Shown here in pieces: positions 44,843 to 54,018 of a stretch of 60,798 bases of DNA. Numbering within the stretch: position 1 is the first letter of the stretch; the number at the start of each line of letters is the position of its first letter. Under the pieces are notes generated by a model. That model saw only the letters and a program-made list of their open reading frames with translations. It was not told the origin of the DNA and did not search any database. The position numbers were made by a program, and so were the translations under genes. This stretch comes from Aquipseudomonas alcaligenes NBRC 14159 (lineage in GTDB: Bacteria; Pseudomonadota; Gammaproteobacteria; Pseudomonadales; Pseudomonadaceae), in contig NZ_BATI01000029.1 of the NCBI RefSeq assembly GCF_000467105.1, forward strand, positions 1 through 60,798, given 5' to 3'.

Positions 44843-45649
44843 ATGCCGCACAAAGTCATTCTGGTCGTGCTCGACGGTCTCAACTACGAGGTCGCCCGGC
44901 ATGCCCTGGGCCATCTGCAGGCCTACTGCGCCGCCGGCCGCGCCGCGCTGTACCGGCTCGAATGCGAACTGCCGGCGCTGTCGCGCCCGCTCTACGAATG
45001 CATCATGACCGGCGTTGCGCCGATCGACAGCGGCGTGGTGCACAACGACGTGGTGCGCCTGTCCAAGGAGCGCAGCATCTTCCACTATGCCCGTGACGCC
45101 GGCCTGACCACCGCCGCCGCGGCCTATCACTGGATGAGCGAGCTGTATAACCGCGCGCCCTTCGTCGCCGCCCGCGACCGCCACACCAGCGATGCGGCCC
45201 TGCCGATCCAGCACGGCCACTTCTACTACGCCGACCACTACCCGGACTCGCACCTGTTCGCCGACGCCGAGAGCCTGCGCCTGAAACATTCGCCGGACTT
45301 CCTGCTGGTGCACCCGATGAACATCGACGACGCCGGCCATGGTTATGGCCTGGATTCGCCGCAATACCGCAACGCCGCGCGGCGCGCCGACGTGATCCTC
45401 GCCGACTACCTGCAGGGCTGGCTCGACGCCGGCTACCAGGTGCTGGTGACCGCCGACCACGGCATGAATAACGACCGCTCGCACAACGGCCTGCTGGCCG
45501 AGGAGCGCGAGGTCCCGCTGCTGGTGCTGGGCGAGGCCTTCAGCCTCGACGCCAACGCCCGCCCCCGGCAGATCGAGCTGTGCGGCACCATCTGCGCGCT
45601 GCTCGGCGCCGCCCACGACAAACCCCTGTGCAAGGAACTGCTCAAGTGA
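44843..45649 (+). CDS. Alkaline-phosphatase-superfamily phosphodiesterase
   Basis: The product is 268 aa with no signal peptide, so it acts in the cytoplasm. The two-metal site of the superfamily is visible: D11 (VVLDGLN), a nucleophile candidate S47 or T56 (ALSRPLYECIMTG), D162/D163 and H166 (MNIDDAGH), D205-H206 (TADHGMNN) and H214. Relatives include nucleotide pyrophosphatases and phosphonoacetate hydrolase. In this operon it probably cleaves the imported compound. The last base overlaps the ATG of the permease (TGATG). Confidence 0.88.
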   Translation: MPHKVILVVLDGLNYEVARHALGHLQAYCAAGRAALYRLECELPALSRPLYECIMTGVAPIDSGVVHNDVVRLSKERSIFHYARDAGLTTAAAAYHWMSELYNRAPFVAARDRHTSDAALPIQHGHFYYADHYPDSHLFADAESLRLKHSPDFLLVHPMNIDDAGHGYGLDSPQYRNAARRADVILADYLQGWLDAGYQVLVTADHGMNNDRSHNGLLAEEREVPLLVLGEAFSLDANARPRQIELCGTICALLGAAHDKPLCKELLK

Positions 45650-46488
45650 TGTCCGCTCTTCGCGGCAAGTGGCTGGCCCTGCTGTGCCTACTGCCCTTCG
45701 CCGTGTTCTTCTTCGCCTTCCAGGTCGCCCCGCTGCTGTGGGTGGCGATCAACAGCCTGATCGTCGGCGACAGCTGGAGCCTGGCCAATTTCAGCAAGAT
45801 CTTCTCCTCGAAGTTCTACCTGCAGGCGATCAAGCACAGCCTGCAGATCGCCTTCTGGTCGAGCCTGTTCGGCATCGTCATCGCCATCCTCGGCAGCTAC
45901 TCGCTGCGCCAGGTGGACTCGAAGCTGCGCGACTTCGTCATGGCCTTCTCCAACATGACCAGCAACTTCGCCGGTGTGCCACTGGCCTTCGCCTTCATCA
46001 TCCTGCTCGGCTTCAACGGCGCACTGACCCTGCTGCTCAAGCAGGCCGGCGTGATCGACGACTTCAACCTGTACTCCAAGACCGGCCTGATCGTGCTCTA
46101 CACCTACTTCCAGATTCCCCTGGGCGTGCTGCTGCTCTACCCGGCCTTCGACGCCCTACGCCAGGACTGGCGCGAGTCGGCGCAACTGCTCGGCGCCGGC
46201 AGCTGGGACTTCTGGCGGCATATCGGCCTGCCGGTGCTGACCCCGGCGCTGCTCGGCACCTTCGTCATCCTGCTGGCCAACGCCCTCGGCGCCTACGCCA
46301 CCGTTTATTACCTGACCACCGGCAACTTCAACGTGATGCCGATCCGTATCGCCGGCCTGGTGGCCGGCGACATCAGCCTCGACCCCAACCTGGCCAGCGC
46401 CCTGGCCATGGTGCTGGTCGGCCTGATGGCGCTGATCACCGTGGTGCACCAGTGGCTGCTGCGCAGGAGCTATCACGATGCGCGCTGA
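45649..46488 (+). CDS. ABC transporter permease (first)
   Basis: The product is 279 aa with six helices. The BPD_transp_1 EAA loop reads ESAQLLGAGSWDFWRHIGLPVLTPALLG. Coupled by overlap to the phosphodiesterase gene upstream and to the second permease downstream (11-bp overlap). It forms the channel with its partner for uptake. Confidence 0.92.
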   Translation: MSALRGKWLALLCLLPFAVFFFAFQVAPLLWVAINSLIVGDSWSLANFSKIFSSKFYLQAIKHSLQIAFWSSLFGIVIAILGSYSLRQVDSKLRDFVMAFSNMTSNFAGVPLAFAFIILLGFNGALTLLLKQAGVIDDFNLYSKTGLIVLYTYFQIPLGVLLLYPAFDALRQDWRESAQLLGAGSWDFWRHIGLPVLTPALLGTFVILLANALGAYATVYYLTTGNFNVMPIRIAGLVAGDISLDPNLASALAMVLVGLMALITVVHQWLLRRSYHDAR

Positions 46489-47272
46489 AAACAAACCCGC
46501 CGCCCTCTACCACCGCGTGGTGGTTTGGCTGCTGTTCCTGATCCTGCTGCTGCCGCTGGCGGCCACCCTGCTCTACTCGCTGTCCACCAGCTGGTCGGCG
46601 ACCATCCTGCCGGATGGTCTGACCTTCAAGTGGTACCTGGCGCTGTGGAGCGACGCGCGCTTCCTCGCCGCCTTCGGCCAGTCGCTGCTGGTGTGCCTGG
46701 GTGCGCTGCTGTTGGCGGTGGTGCTGATCCTGCCGCTGCTGTTCGTGGTGCACTACCACTTCCCCAAGCTGGACGGGGTGATGAACATCCTCATCCTGTT
46801 GCCCTTTGCAGTGCCGCCGGTGGTGTCCTCGGTGGGCCTGCTGCAGGTCTACGGTTCCGGGCCGCTGGCGATGGTCGGCACGCCGTGGATCCTGATCGGC
46901 TGCTACTTCACCGTGGCCCTGCCGTTCATGTACCGCGCCATCACTAACAACCTGCAGGCGATCAACCTGCGCGACCTGATGGACGCCGCCCACCTGCTCG
47001 GCGCCAGCACCTGGAAGGCCGCCTTCCTGGTGGTGCTGCCCAACCTGCGCAACGGCCTGATGGTCTCGCTGTTCCTTTCCTTCAGCTTCCTGTTCGGCGA
47101 GTTCGTGTTCGCCAACCTGCTGGTCGGTACCCGCTACGAAACCCTGCAGGTGTACCTGAACAACATGCGCAACAGCAGCGGCCACTTCAACAGCGCGCTG
47201 GTCATTTCCTATTTCTTCTTCGTATTGCTCTTCACCTGGGCGGCCACCCGCCTGAACAAGGACAAACCGTAG
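46478..47272 (+). CDS. ABC transporter permease (second)
   Basis: The product is 264 aa with six helices and the EAA loop DAAHLLGASTWKAAFLVVLPNLRNGL. It has no extra domains. Its stop lies inside a palindromic element (47269-47304) that separates it from the ATPase gene. Confidence 0.92.
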   Translation: MRAENKPAALYHRVVVWLLFLILLLPLAATLLYSLSTSWSATILPDGLTFKWYLALWSDARFLAAFGQSLLVCLGALLLAVVLILPLLFVVHYHFPKLDGVMNILILLPFAVPPVVSSVGLLQVYGSGPLAMVGTPWILIGCYFTVALPFMYRAITNNLQAINLRDLMDAAHLLGASTWKAAFLVVLPNLRNGLMVSLFLSFSFLFGEFVFANLLVGTRYETLQVYLNNMRNSSGHFNSALVISYFFFVLLFTWAATRLNKDKP

Positions 47273-47304
47273 GCTGCGCGCGAGCGCAGCGAGTCGAAGC
47301 CTAC
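47269..47304. repeat. GTAGGCT...AGCCTAC palindromic element
   Basis: The arms GTAGGCT and AGCCTAC enclose an inner GCGC-rich hairpin (TGCGCGCGAGCGCA). It overlaps the permease stop codon. A similar REP-like layout is common in Pseudomonas and may affect expression of the downstream ATPase. Confidence 0.65.
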
Positions 47305-47316
47305 AAGGACACCTTC

Positions 47317-48306
47317 ATGAGTTACCTGAGTATCCGCAGCCTGCACAAAAGCTACGGCGCCACCCCGATCTTCAGCGACATCCACTGCGAGATCGAAAAA
47401 GGCGAATTCGTCACCCTGCTCGGCCCTTCCGGCTGCGGCAAGTCCACCCTGCTGCGCTGCATCGCCGGCCTCACCGAGGTCGATGGCGGGCAGATCCTCC
47501 TGGGCGACCAGGACCTGGTGCCGCTGTCGCCGCAGAAGCGCGGCATCGGCATGGTGTTCCAGAGCTACGCGCTGTTCCCCAACATGACCGTGCAGCAGAA
47601 CGTCGCCTTCGGCCTGCGCATGCAGAAGGTCGGCAAGGACGAGACCGCCCAGCGCGTCGACGAGGTGCTGCGCCTGGTGGAGCTGCACGACTACGCCGCG
47701 CGCTACCCGCACCAGCTTTCCGGCGGCCAGTGCCAGCGTGTGGCCCTGGCCCGCTCGCTGGTCACCCGCCCGCGCCTGCTGCTGCTCGACGAGCCGCTGT
47801 CGGCGCTGGATGCACGCATCCGCAAGCACCTGCGCGAGCAGATCCGCGCCATCCAGCAGGAACTGGGCCTGACCACCATCTTCGTCACCCATGACCAGGA
47901 GGAGGCGCTGACCATGAGCGACCGCATCTTCCTGATGAATGCCGGCAAGATCGTCCAGAGCGGCGATGCCGAGTCCCTCTACACCGCGCCGGTCGACGCC
48001 TTCGCCGCCGGTTTTATCGGCAACTACAACCTGCTCGACGCCGATGCCGCCAGCCGCCTGCTGCTGCGCCCGGTGCACCAGCGCATCGCCATCCGCCCCG
48101 AGTCCATCCGCCTGGAAGACAGCGGCGCCATCGCCGCCGAAGTGCTCGGCCACAGCCTGCTCGGCAACGTGATCCGCTACCGGGTGCAGGCCAACGGCGT
48201 GGAGCTGCTGGTGGACGTGCTCAACCGCTCGGAAGGCTCGCTGATCGGCAAGGGCCAGTGCATCGGCCTGTCCATCGACGCCAACGCGATCCGGGAGGTG
48301 GCGTGA
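47317..48306 (+). CDS. ABC transporter ATP-binding protein
   Basis: The product is 329 aa. Walker A is GPSGCGKST (36-44), the Q-loop VFQSYALFPNMTV, the signature LSGGQCQRVALARSL and Walker B LLLLDEPLSALD followed by a switch His in VTHDQEEA. A C-terminal TOBE-like domain (about 245-325) suggests regulation as in PotA/MalK/FbpC-type ATPases. It energises the two permeases. The stop overlaps the HAD gene ATG (TGATG). Confidence 0.94.
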   Translation: MSYLSIRSLHKSYGATPIFSDIHCEIEKGEFVTLLGPSGCGKSTLLRCIAGLTEVDGGQILLGDQDLVPLSPQKRGIGMVFQSYALFPNMTVQQNVAFGLRMQKVGKDETAQRVDEVLRLVELHDYAARYPHQLSGGQCQRVALARSLVTRPRLLLLDEPLSALDARIRKHLREQIRAIQQELGLTTIFVTHDQEEALTMSDRIFLMNAGKIVQSGDAESLYTAPVDAFAAGFIGNYNLLDADAASRLLLRPVHQRIAIRPESIRLEDSGAIAAEVLGHSLLGNVIRYRVQANGVELLVDVLNRSEGSLIGKGQCIGLSIDANAIREVA

Positions 48307-48959
48307 TGGCCCTGGCGATCTTCGACCTCGACGAAACCCTGATCCACGGCGACTGCGCCTCGCTGTGGGCGCAGCACATGGCCGACATCCAGTGGGTCGA
48401 CGGCGAGTCCTTCCTCGCCCGCGAGCAGGAACTGATGGCGCTCTATTCCCAGGGCAAGCTGGCCATGGAGGATTACATGGCCTACACCCTGTCGCCGCTG
48501 GTGGGACGCACGCCGGAGGAAGTCGAGTTCATCGTCGGCCCCTTCGTCGAAGACGTGATCGAGCCGATCATCTACAGCGACGCCATGCGCTGCCTGGCCG
48601 CTCACCGTGCGGCCGGCGACCGCCTGCTGATCATCTCCGCCTCGGCACATTTCCTGGTCAGCGCCATCGGCGAACGCCTGGGCGTCGAGGAAGTCCTGGC
48701 TATCGACTGCGAGCTGCAGCACGGCTGCTACAGCGGCAAGACCAGCGGCGTACTGACCTACCGCGAAGGCAAGGTCACCCGCCTCGCCGCCTGGCTAGAA
48801 GCCGAAAGCGAGAGCCTGGACGGTGCGCATTTCTACTCCGACTCGCGCAACGACCTGCCGCTGCTGCTGCAGGTGCCGCATCCCCATGCGGTCAACCCGG
48901 ACCCGACCCTGCGCGCTCACGCCGAGCAGGCCGGCTGGGACATCCTCGCCTGGCACTGA
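48306..48959 (+). CDS. HAD-IB family phosphatase
   Basis: The product is 217 aa from the overlapping ATG at 48306. HAD motifs: D7-x-D9 in FDLDETLIHGDC, motif II in LLIISASAHF, a lysine in GKVTRLAAWL, and SDSRNDLPLLLQV with the metal Asp pair. The four-helix cap (FLAREQELMALYSQGKLAMEDYM) matches the SerB-like subfamily IB. It likely removes phosphate from a product of the operon's phosphodiesterase. Last gene of the operon. Confidence 0.9.
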   Translation: MALAIFDLDETLIHGDCASLWAQHMADIQWVDGESFLAREQELMALYSQGKLAMEDYMAYTLSPLVGRTPEEVEFIVGPFVEDVIEPIIYSDAMRCLAAHRAAGDRLLIISASAHFLVSAIGERLGVEEVLAIDCELQHGCYSGKTSGVLTYREGKVTRLAAWLEAESESLDGAHFYSDSRNDLPLLLQVPHPHAVNPDPTLRAHAEQAGWDILAWH

Positions 48960-48975
48960 CAGCGCGCGAGCCGGC

Positions 48976-49938
48976 TCAGGCCAGGCTCGCGTCGAGCTGC
49001 AGCACCAACTTGCCGGCCACCTGGTTGCTGGCCAGCGCGGCGAAGGCGGCATCCACGTCCTTGGCCGGGTAGACCTGCTCCAGCTGCGGCTTGAGGCGGC
49101 CCTCGGCAAACAGCGGCCAGACCTGGCGCTGCAGATCGGCCAGCAGCTCGGCCTTGAACTGCTCATCGCGGTTGCGCAGGGTCGAGCCGGTCAGCTGGAT
49201 GCGCTTGCCGAGCAGCAGCGCCATGTCCAGCGGCGCCTTGCTGCCGCCCATCAGGCCGATACACACCCAGCGGCCGTCGCGGGCCAGCAGCTGCAGGTTG
49301 AGCTCGGCGTAACTGGCCCCCACCGGGTCGAGAATCACATCGAAAGGCCCGAAGTCGCGCAGGCTCTCCAGCGCCTCGCCGCGAATCGCACCGCCCTGGG
49401 CACCGAGCCCCACGCAATAGGCCAGGCGCTCGGCCGAGCCGACGCTGACCCAGCAGGGATTGCCGAACGCCTTGCACAGCTGGATCGCCGCCGAACCGAC
49501 GCCGCTGGCACCGGCGTGCAGCAACACTTTCTCGCCGGGCTTGAGCGCGGCCAGCTGGAACAGGTTGAGCCAGGCGGTGGCGTACACCTCCGGCAGAGCC
49601 GCCGCTTCGGCCAGCGACAAGCCCTCGGGTACCGGCAGGCAATGGCGGGCGTCCACCACCACTTCCTCGGCCATGCCGCCACCGGCCAGCAGGGCACAGA
49701 CTCGGTCACCGACCTGCCAGGCACTGCCGGCACCGACCTCGATCACCACCCCCGAGCACTCCAGGCCGAGAATATCGCTGGCGCCCGGTGGTGGCGGGTA
49801 ATGCCCGGCCCGCTGCAGCAGGTCGGCACGGTTGAGGCCGGCGGCGGCCACGCGAATGCGGACCTGCCCCACATCGCAGGCAGGAACCGCCCGCTGCGCC
49901 CACTCCAGCTGCCCCTCGATGCCTTGCAATGCCTTCAT
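48976..49938 (-). CDS. NAD(P)H-quinone oxidoreductase (zinc-independent MDR)
   Basis: The product is 320 aa. The medium-chain reductase fold shows GLNRADLLQRAGHYPPPPGAS, LGLECSGVVIEVG and the cofactor-binding VLLHAGASGVGSAAIQL. The metal-ligand cysteines of zinc alcohol dehydrogenases are absent, fitting the PIG3/TP53I3-like quinone oxidoreductases. It diverges from prc. Natural substrate unknown. Confidence 0.92.
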   Translation of the reverse strand: MKALQGIEGQLEWAQRAVPACDVGQVRIRVAAAGLNRADLLQRAGHYPPPPGASDILGLECSGVVIEVGAGSAWQVGDRVCALLAGGGMAEEVVVDARHCLPVPEGLSLAEAAALPEVYATAWLNLFQLAALKPGEKVLLHAGASGVGSAAIQLCKAFGNPCWVSVGSAERLAYCVGLGAQGGAIRGEALESLRDFGPFDVILDPVGASYAELNLQLLARDGRWVCIGLMGGSKAPLDMALLLGKRIQLTGSTLRNRDEQFKAELLADLQRQVWPLFAEGRLKPQLEQVYPAKDVDAAFAALASNQVAGKLVLQLDASLA

Positions 49939-50092
49939 GCTGCCTCCATAGTGAGTGAGACCCCGGCAATAGACAGCATGCGGCTTTGCGCCTACCGTCG
50001 GGTTTTTGCATTCTGCCGCCCGGCTCCCACGGAACCGGCGCCCTACCAGACGGCCTAATATGCGTTATCACCTGCCTTCGCGTCGAACCACC

Positions 50093-52171
50093 ATGCAGAG
50101 ATTCCTCCCCGCTACCGCCCTGGCCCTGCTTCTCGGCCTGCACTCCCTGCCCGCTGCCGCCAAGGCCGCCGCGGAGAACTGGGCCTACCTGCAGCCAGAC
50201 CGCGAACAGGTGATCGCCAGCCTCAATGTGGTCGAGCTGCTCAAGCGCCACCACTACAACAAGCCCCCGCTGGATGACGCCCGTTCGGCGAAGATCTACG
50301 AGGGCTACCTGAAGATGCTCGATCCGGCGCGCAGCTACTTCACCGCCGCCGATATCGCCCAGTTCGACCGCTGGCAGAAAAAATTCGACGACCTGCTCAA
50401 GAGCGGCGATCTGGAACCCGGCTTCATCATCTACCGCACCTACCTGCAGCGTGCCGAAGAGCGTCTCGACCAGGTCGACGCCCTGCTCGCCGAAGGCGTC
50501 GACAAGATCGATTTCAGCCTCGACGAGAGCCTGCTGGTCGACCGCGAGAAAGCCCCCTGGGCCAAGAACCAGGCCGAGCTGGACGATCTCTGGCGCAAGC
50601 GCGTGAAAGACGAAGTGCTGCGTCTGAAACTGGCCGGCAAAGACAGCAAGGACATCCAGAGCCTGCTGCAGAAGCGCTACAAGAACCAGCGCAAGCGTCT
50701 CGAGCAGACCCGCGGCGAGGACGTGTTCCAGGCCTATATCAACGCCTTCGCGCAGACCTACGACCCGCACACCAACTACCTCTCCCCGGACAACGCGGAG
50801 AACTTCGACATCAACATGAGCCTGTCGCTGGAAGGCATCGGCGCCGTGCTGCAGACCGACAACGAATACGTCAAGGTAGTGCGCCTGGTGCCGGCCGGCC
50901 CGGCCGAGAAGAGCAAGCTGATCGCGCCTGCCGACAAGATCGTTGGCGTAGCCCAGGGCGACAAGGAAATGGTCGACGTGATCGGCTGGCGCCTGGACGA
51001 AGTGGTCAAGCTGATCCGCGGGCCCAAGGGCTCCAAGGTGCGCCTGGAAGTGATCCCGGCCAGCAATGCGCCGAGCGACCAGACCAGCAAGGTGGTCAGC
51101 ATCATCCGCGAGGCGGTCAAGCTGGAGGAGCAGGCGGCGCAGAAATCGGTGCTCAAGCTGCAGCACGAGGGACGCGACTACAAGCTCGGCGTGATCAAGG
51201 TCCCGGCCTTCTATCTGGACTTCAAGGCCTACCGCGCCCAGGACCCCAACTACAAGAGCACCACCCGCGACGTGAAACGCCTGCTGGGTGAGCTGAAGCA
51301 GGAGAAAGTCGACGGCGTGGTCATCGACCTGCGCGACAACGGCGGCGGCTCCCTGCAGGAAGCCACCGAGCTGACCGGCCTGTTCATCGACCAGGGCCCG
51401 ACCGTGCTGGTGCGCAACAGCGACGGCCGCGTCGACGTACTGGCCGACGAAGAGCCCGGCGTGTTCTACGACGGCCCGCTGGCCGTGCTGGTAGACCGTC
51501 TCTCGGCGTCCGCCTCGGAGATCTTCGCCGGCGCCATGCAGGACTACCACCGCGCGCTGATCCTCGGTGGCCAGACCTTCGGCAAGGGCACGGTGCAGAC
51601 CATCCAGCCGCTCAACCATGGCGAGCTGAAGCTGACCCTGGCCAAGTTCTATCGCGTCTCCGGACAGAGCACCCAGCACCAGGGCGTGCTGCCAGACATT
51701 GCCTACCCGGACATCGTCGACACCAAGGAAATCGGTGAGAGCGCCCTGCCCGAGGCCATGCCCTGGGACAGCATCAAGCCGGCCGTACGCCCGGACAGCA
51801 ATCCCTACAAGCCTTTCCTGGCCGAACTCAAGGCCCGCCACCAATCGCGCACCTCCGGCAACCCGGATTTCGTCTTCACCCGCGAGCGCCTGGCGCTGGC
51901 CCAGGAGCTGATGGCCGAGACCAGCGTCAGCCTCAACGAGGACAAGCGCCGCGCCCAGCATGCGGATATCGAGAAGCGTCAACTGAGCCTTGAGAACGCC
52001 AAGCGCCAGGCCAAGGGCGAGGAGCTGCTCAAGGAAATCAAGGCAGAGGACGAGGATGCCGCGCCGGCGGAACCGGAGAAAACCAAGCCGGAAGACGACG
52101 CCTACCTGACCGAGAGCGGGCACATCCTGCTCGACTACCTGGGCCTGGAAGCGACCGTCGCCAAGCACTGA
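50093..52171 (+). CDS. prc: Carboxy-terminal processing protease Prc (Tsp)
   Basis: The product is 692 aa from the ATG at 50093, where a good signal peptide starts (MQRFLPATALALLLGLHSLP); 50060 is a possible earlier start. A long N-terminal helical domain, a PDZ domain (about 230-320) and the S41 protease core follow, with catalytic serine in RLSASASEIFAGAMQDY and lysine in GGQTFGKGTVQTI. The C-terminal DUF3340-type tail is helical and acidic. Prc trims periplasmic proteins. In P. aeruginosa (AlgO) it is reported to influence MucA degradation and alginate. A terminator follows. Confidence 0.95.
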   Translation: MQRFLPATALALLLGLHSLPAAAKAAAENWAYLQPDREQVIASLNVVELLKRHHYNKPPLDDARSAKIYEGYLKMLDPARSYFTAADIAQFDRWQKKFDDLLKSGDLEPGFIIYRTYLQRAEERLDQVDALLAEGVDKIDFSLDESLLVDREKAPWAKNQAELDDLWRKRVKDEVLRLKLAGKDSKDIQSLLQKRYKNQRKRLEQTRGEDVFQAYINAFAQTYDPHTNYLSPDNAENFDINMSLSLEGIGAVLQTDNEYVKVVRLVPAGPAEKSKLIAPADKIVGVAQGDKEMVDVIGWRLDEVVKLIRGPKGSKVRLEVIPASNAPSDQTSKVVSIIREAVKLEEQAAQKSVLKLQHEGRDYKLGVIKVPAFYLDFKAYRAQDPNYKSTTRDVKRLLGELKQEKVDGVVIDLRDNGGGSLQEATELTGLFIDQGPTVLVRNSDGRVDVLADEEPGVFYDGPLAVLVDRLSASASEIFAGAMQDYHRALILGGQTFGKGTVQTIQPLNHGELKLTLAKFYRVSGQSTQHQGVLPDIAYPDIVDTKEIGESALPEAMPWDSIKPAVRPDSNPYKPFLAELKARHQSRTSGNPDFVFTRERLALAQELMAETSVSLNEDKRRAQHADIEKRQLSLENAKRQAKGEELLKEIKAEDEDAAPAEPEKTKPEDDAYLTESGHILLDYLGLEATVAKH

Positions 52172-52208
52172 CGTAATCAAACAGTCATCGAACTGTCGTG
52201 AAACAGAG

Positions 52209-52235
52209 GGGCCGGTAGCGATACCGGCCCTTTTT
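52209..52235 (+). terminator. Terminator of prc
   Basis: GGGCCGGTA-GCGA-TACCGGCCC followed by TTTTT, in the 86-bp gap between prc and the EAL-GGDEF gene. Confidence 0.93.
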
Positions 52236-52257
52236 CATTCCGCAGAACGAGACGCCC

Positions 52258-54018
52258 ATGACCGTCACCGAGCAGTTGAGCGCGCTGGAATCCATCCTCG
52301 CTCACGGCGACTTGCATAGCCTGTTCCAGCCCATCGTCAGCCTCTCCGAGCGGCGCATCCTCGGCTACGAAGCGCTGACCCGTGGCCCCTCCAACAGCCC
52401 GCTGCACGCGCCGCTGGCGCTGTTCAGCGTGGCACGCAATGTCGGCCGCCTGAGCGAACTGGAGCTGCTGGCACGCAAGAGCGCCTGCCGCCACTTCCGC
52501 GGCCAGCAACTGAGCGGCAAGCTGTTTCTCAACGTCTCGCCGGAGTCGCTGCTCGAATCCAGCCACCAGCCCGGGCGCACGCTCAAGCTGTTGCAGGACG
52601 TCGGCATCCCCCCGGATCAGGTGGTGATCGAACTCACCGAACAGGCCCCGATCGAAGACTTCGGCCTGCTCGACACAGCCCTGCACCACTACCGCGCCAT
52701 GGGCTTCTCCATCGCCCTGGATGACCTCGGCGCCGGCTACTCCAGCCTACGTCTGTGGTCCGAACTGCGCCCGGACTACGTGAAGATCGACCGCCACTTC
52801 ATCGACGGCATCCACCAGGACGCGGTGAAGCGCGAGTTCGTCGGTTCGATCCTGAAGATGGCCAGGGCCTCGCGCGCCCAGGTGATCGCCGAGGGTATCG
52901 AGCTGGCGGAAGAACTGGCGACCCTGATCGAGATGGGTGTCGACCTGGTCCAGGGTTACCTGCTGTGTCGCCCTCAGGAGCAGCCACCGCGTGACGCGCA
53001 GAAGCTGCTGCCGCGCCTGGACAACCTGGCTCCGGCACTCGGCGAGGACAGCGGTGACCTCTGCGCGCTGCTCAACGAACAACAGGCAGTACCCCAGGAC
53101 ACCCCCATCGCCATGGTGCTGGAAGCCTTTCGCGCCCAGGCCAACCTCAACTCCCTGGCGGTGCTGGATGACAGGCAGCAGCCGGTCGGCATCGTCCATC
53201 GCCATTCGCTGTCCGACGCTCTGCTCAAGCCCTTCGCCACCGACCTGTTCGCGCGCAAGCCGATCAGCCGGCTGATGAGCAGCGACTTTCTCGCCGTGGA
53301 CATCGGCCATTCGCTGCAGCAGGTCAGCCGCCTGCTCACCAGCCGCGCGCAGCAACGCATGGAGGAAGACTTCATCATCACTCGCCAGGGCCGCTACTGC
53401 GGGCTGGGCCGGGTGATCGACGTGCTCAAGCTGATCACCGAGCTGAAGATCCAGCAGGCCCGACACGCCAACCCGCTGACCCTGCTGCCGGGCAACGTAC
53501 CGATCCAGCAATGCCTCGCCCGCCTGCTGCAACAGGGCCGCGAGTCGGTGGTGTGCTACGTGGATATCGACAGCTTCAAGCCGTTCAACGACCTGTACGG
53601 CTATGCCCGCGGCGACGAGGTGCTGCTGTGCCTGGCGCAATGCCTGAACGAGCGGGTCGATCCCAGCCGCGACTTCGTCGGCCATATCGGTGGCGACGAC
53701 TTTCTCCTGGTGCTGGGCCCCGATACCTGGCGCGAGCGGCTCAACCAGCTGCAGGAAGACTTCCAGGCCCAGTGCCGGCGCTTCTACCGCGAGGAACACC
53801 TGCAGGCCGGCTGCTTCGTCAGCCACAACCGCCAGGGCAAGCGCGAGGAGTTTGCCCTGCTGTCACTGTCGATCGGTGTCGTGCAGCTGCACCCGCAGAG
53901 CTGCGCCCAGCTGGACGCCGCGCAACTGGCCGGCCTGGCCTCGGAGGCCAAACGCCAGGCCAAGGCCGTGCCCGGCTACAGCCTGCACATTCTGGATACG
54001 CTCAGCCTTTCGGCCTGA
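52258..54018 (+). CDS. EAL-CBS-GGDEF c-di-GMP protein
   Basis: The product is 586 aa, cytoplasmic. The EAL domain (about 10-245) keeps its catalytic residues: YEALTRG (38-40), NVSPESLL, ELTEQAP, DDLGAGYSSLRL, KIDRHF, IAEGIE and QGYLLCRP. Two CBS repeats (about 265-400) may bind a nucleotide. The GGDEF domain (about 405-580) has GGDDF at 478-482, a permissive active-site variant. The domain order and neighbours fit P. aeruginosa PA3258 (from memory). Net direction (making or breaking c-di-GMP) cannot be inferred. Confidence 0.9.
   Translation: MTVTEQLSALESILAHGDLHSLFQPIVSLSERRILGYEALTRGPSNSPLHAPLALFSVARNVGRLSELELLARKSACRHFRGQQLSGKLFLNVSPESLLESSHQPGRTLKLLQDVGIPPDQVVIELTEQAPIEDFGLLDTALHHYRAMGFSIALDDLGAGYSSLRLWSELRPDYVKIDRHFIDGIHQDAVKREFVGSILKMARASRAQVIAEGIELAEELATLIEMGVDLVQGYLLCRPQEQPPRDAQKLLPRLDNLAPALGEDSGDLCALLNEQQAVPQDTPIAMVLEAFRAQANLNSLAVLDDRQQPVGIVHRHSLSDALLKPFATDLFARKPISRLMSSDFLAVDIGHSLQQVSRLLTSRAQQRMEEDFIITRQGRYCGLGRVIDVLKLITELKIQQARHANPLTLLPGNVPIQQCLARLLQQGRESVVCYVDIDSFKPFNDLYGYARGDEVLLCLAQCLNERVDPSRDFVGHIGGDDFLLVLGPDTWRERLNQLQEDFQAQCRRFYREEHLQAGCFVSHNRQGKREEFALLSLSIGVVQLHPQSCAQLDAAQLAGLASEAKRQAKAVPGYSLHILDTLSLSA

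Noticed and set aside
49706..52180. 824-aa open frame on the minus strand opposite prc
   Set aside because: It is a shadow of the GC-rich prc gene, with His/Gln/Val-rich low-complexity translation, no domain, and prc itself has clear S41 motifs.
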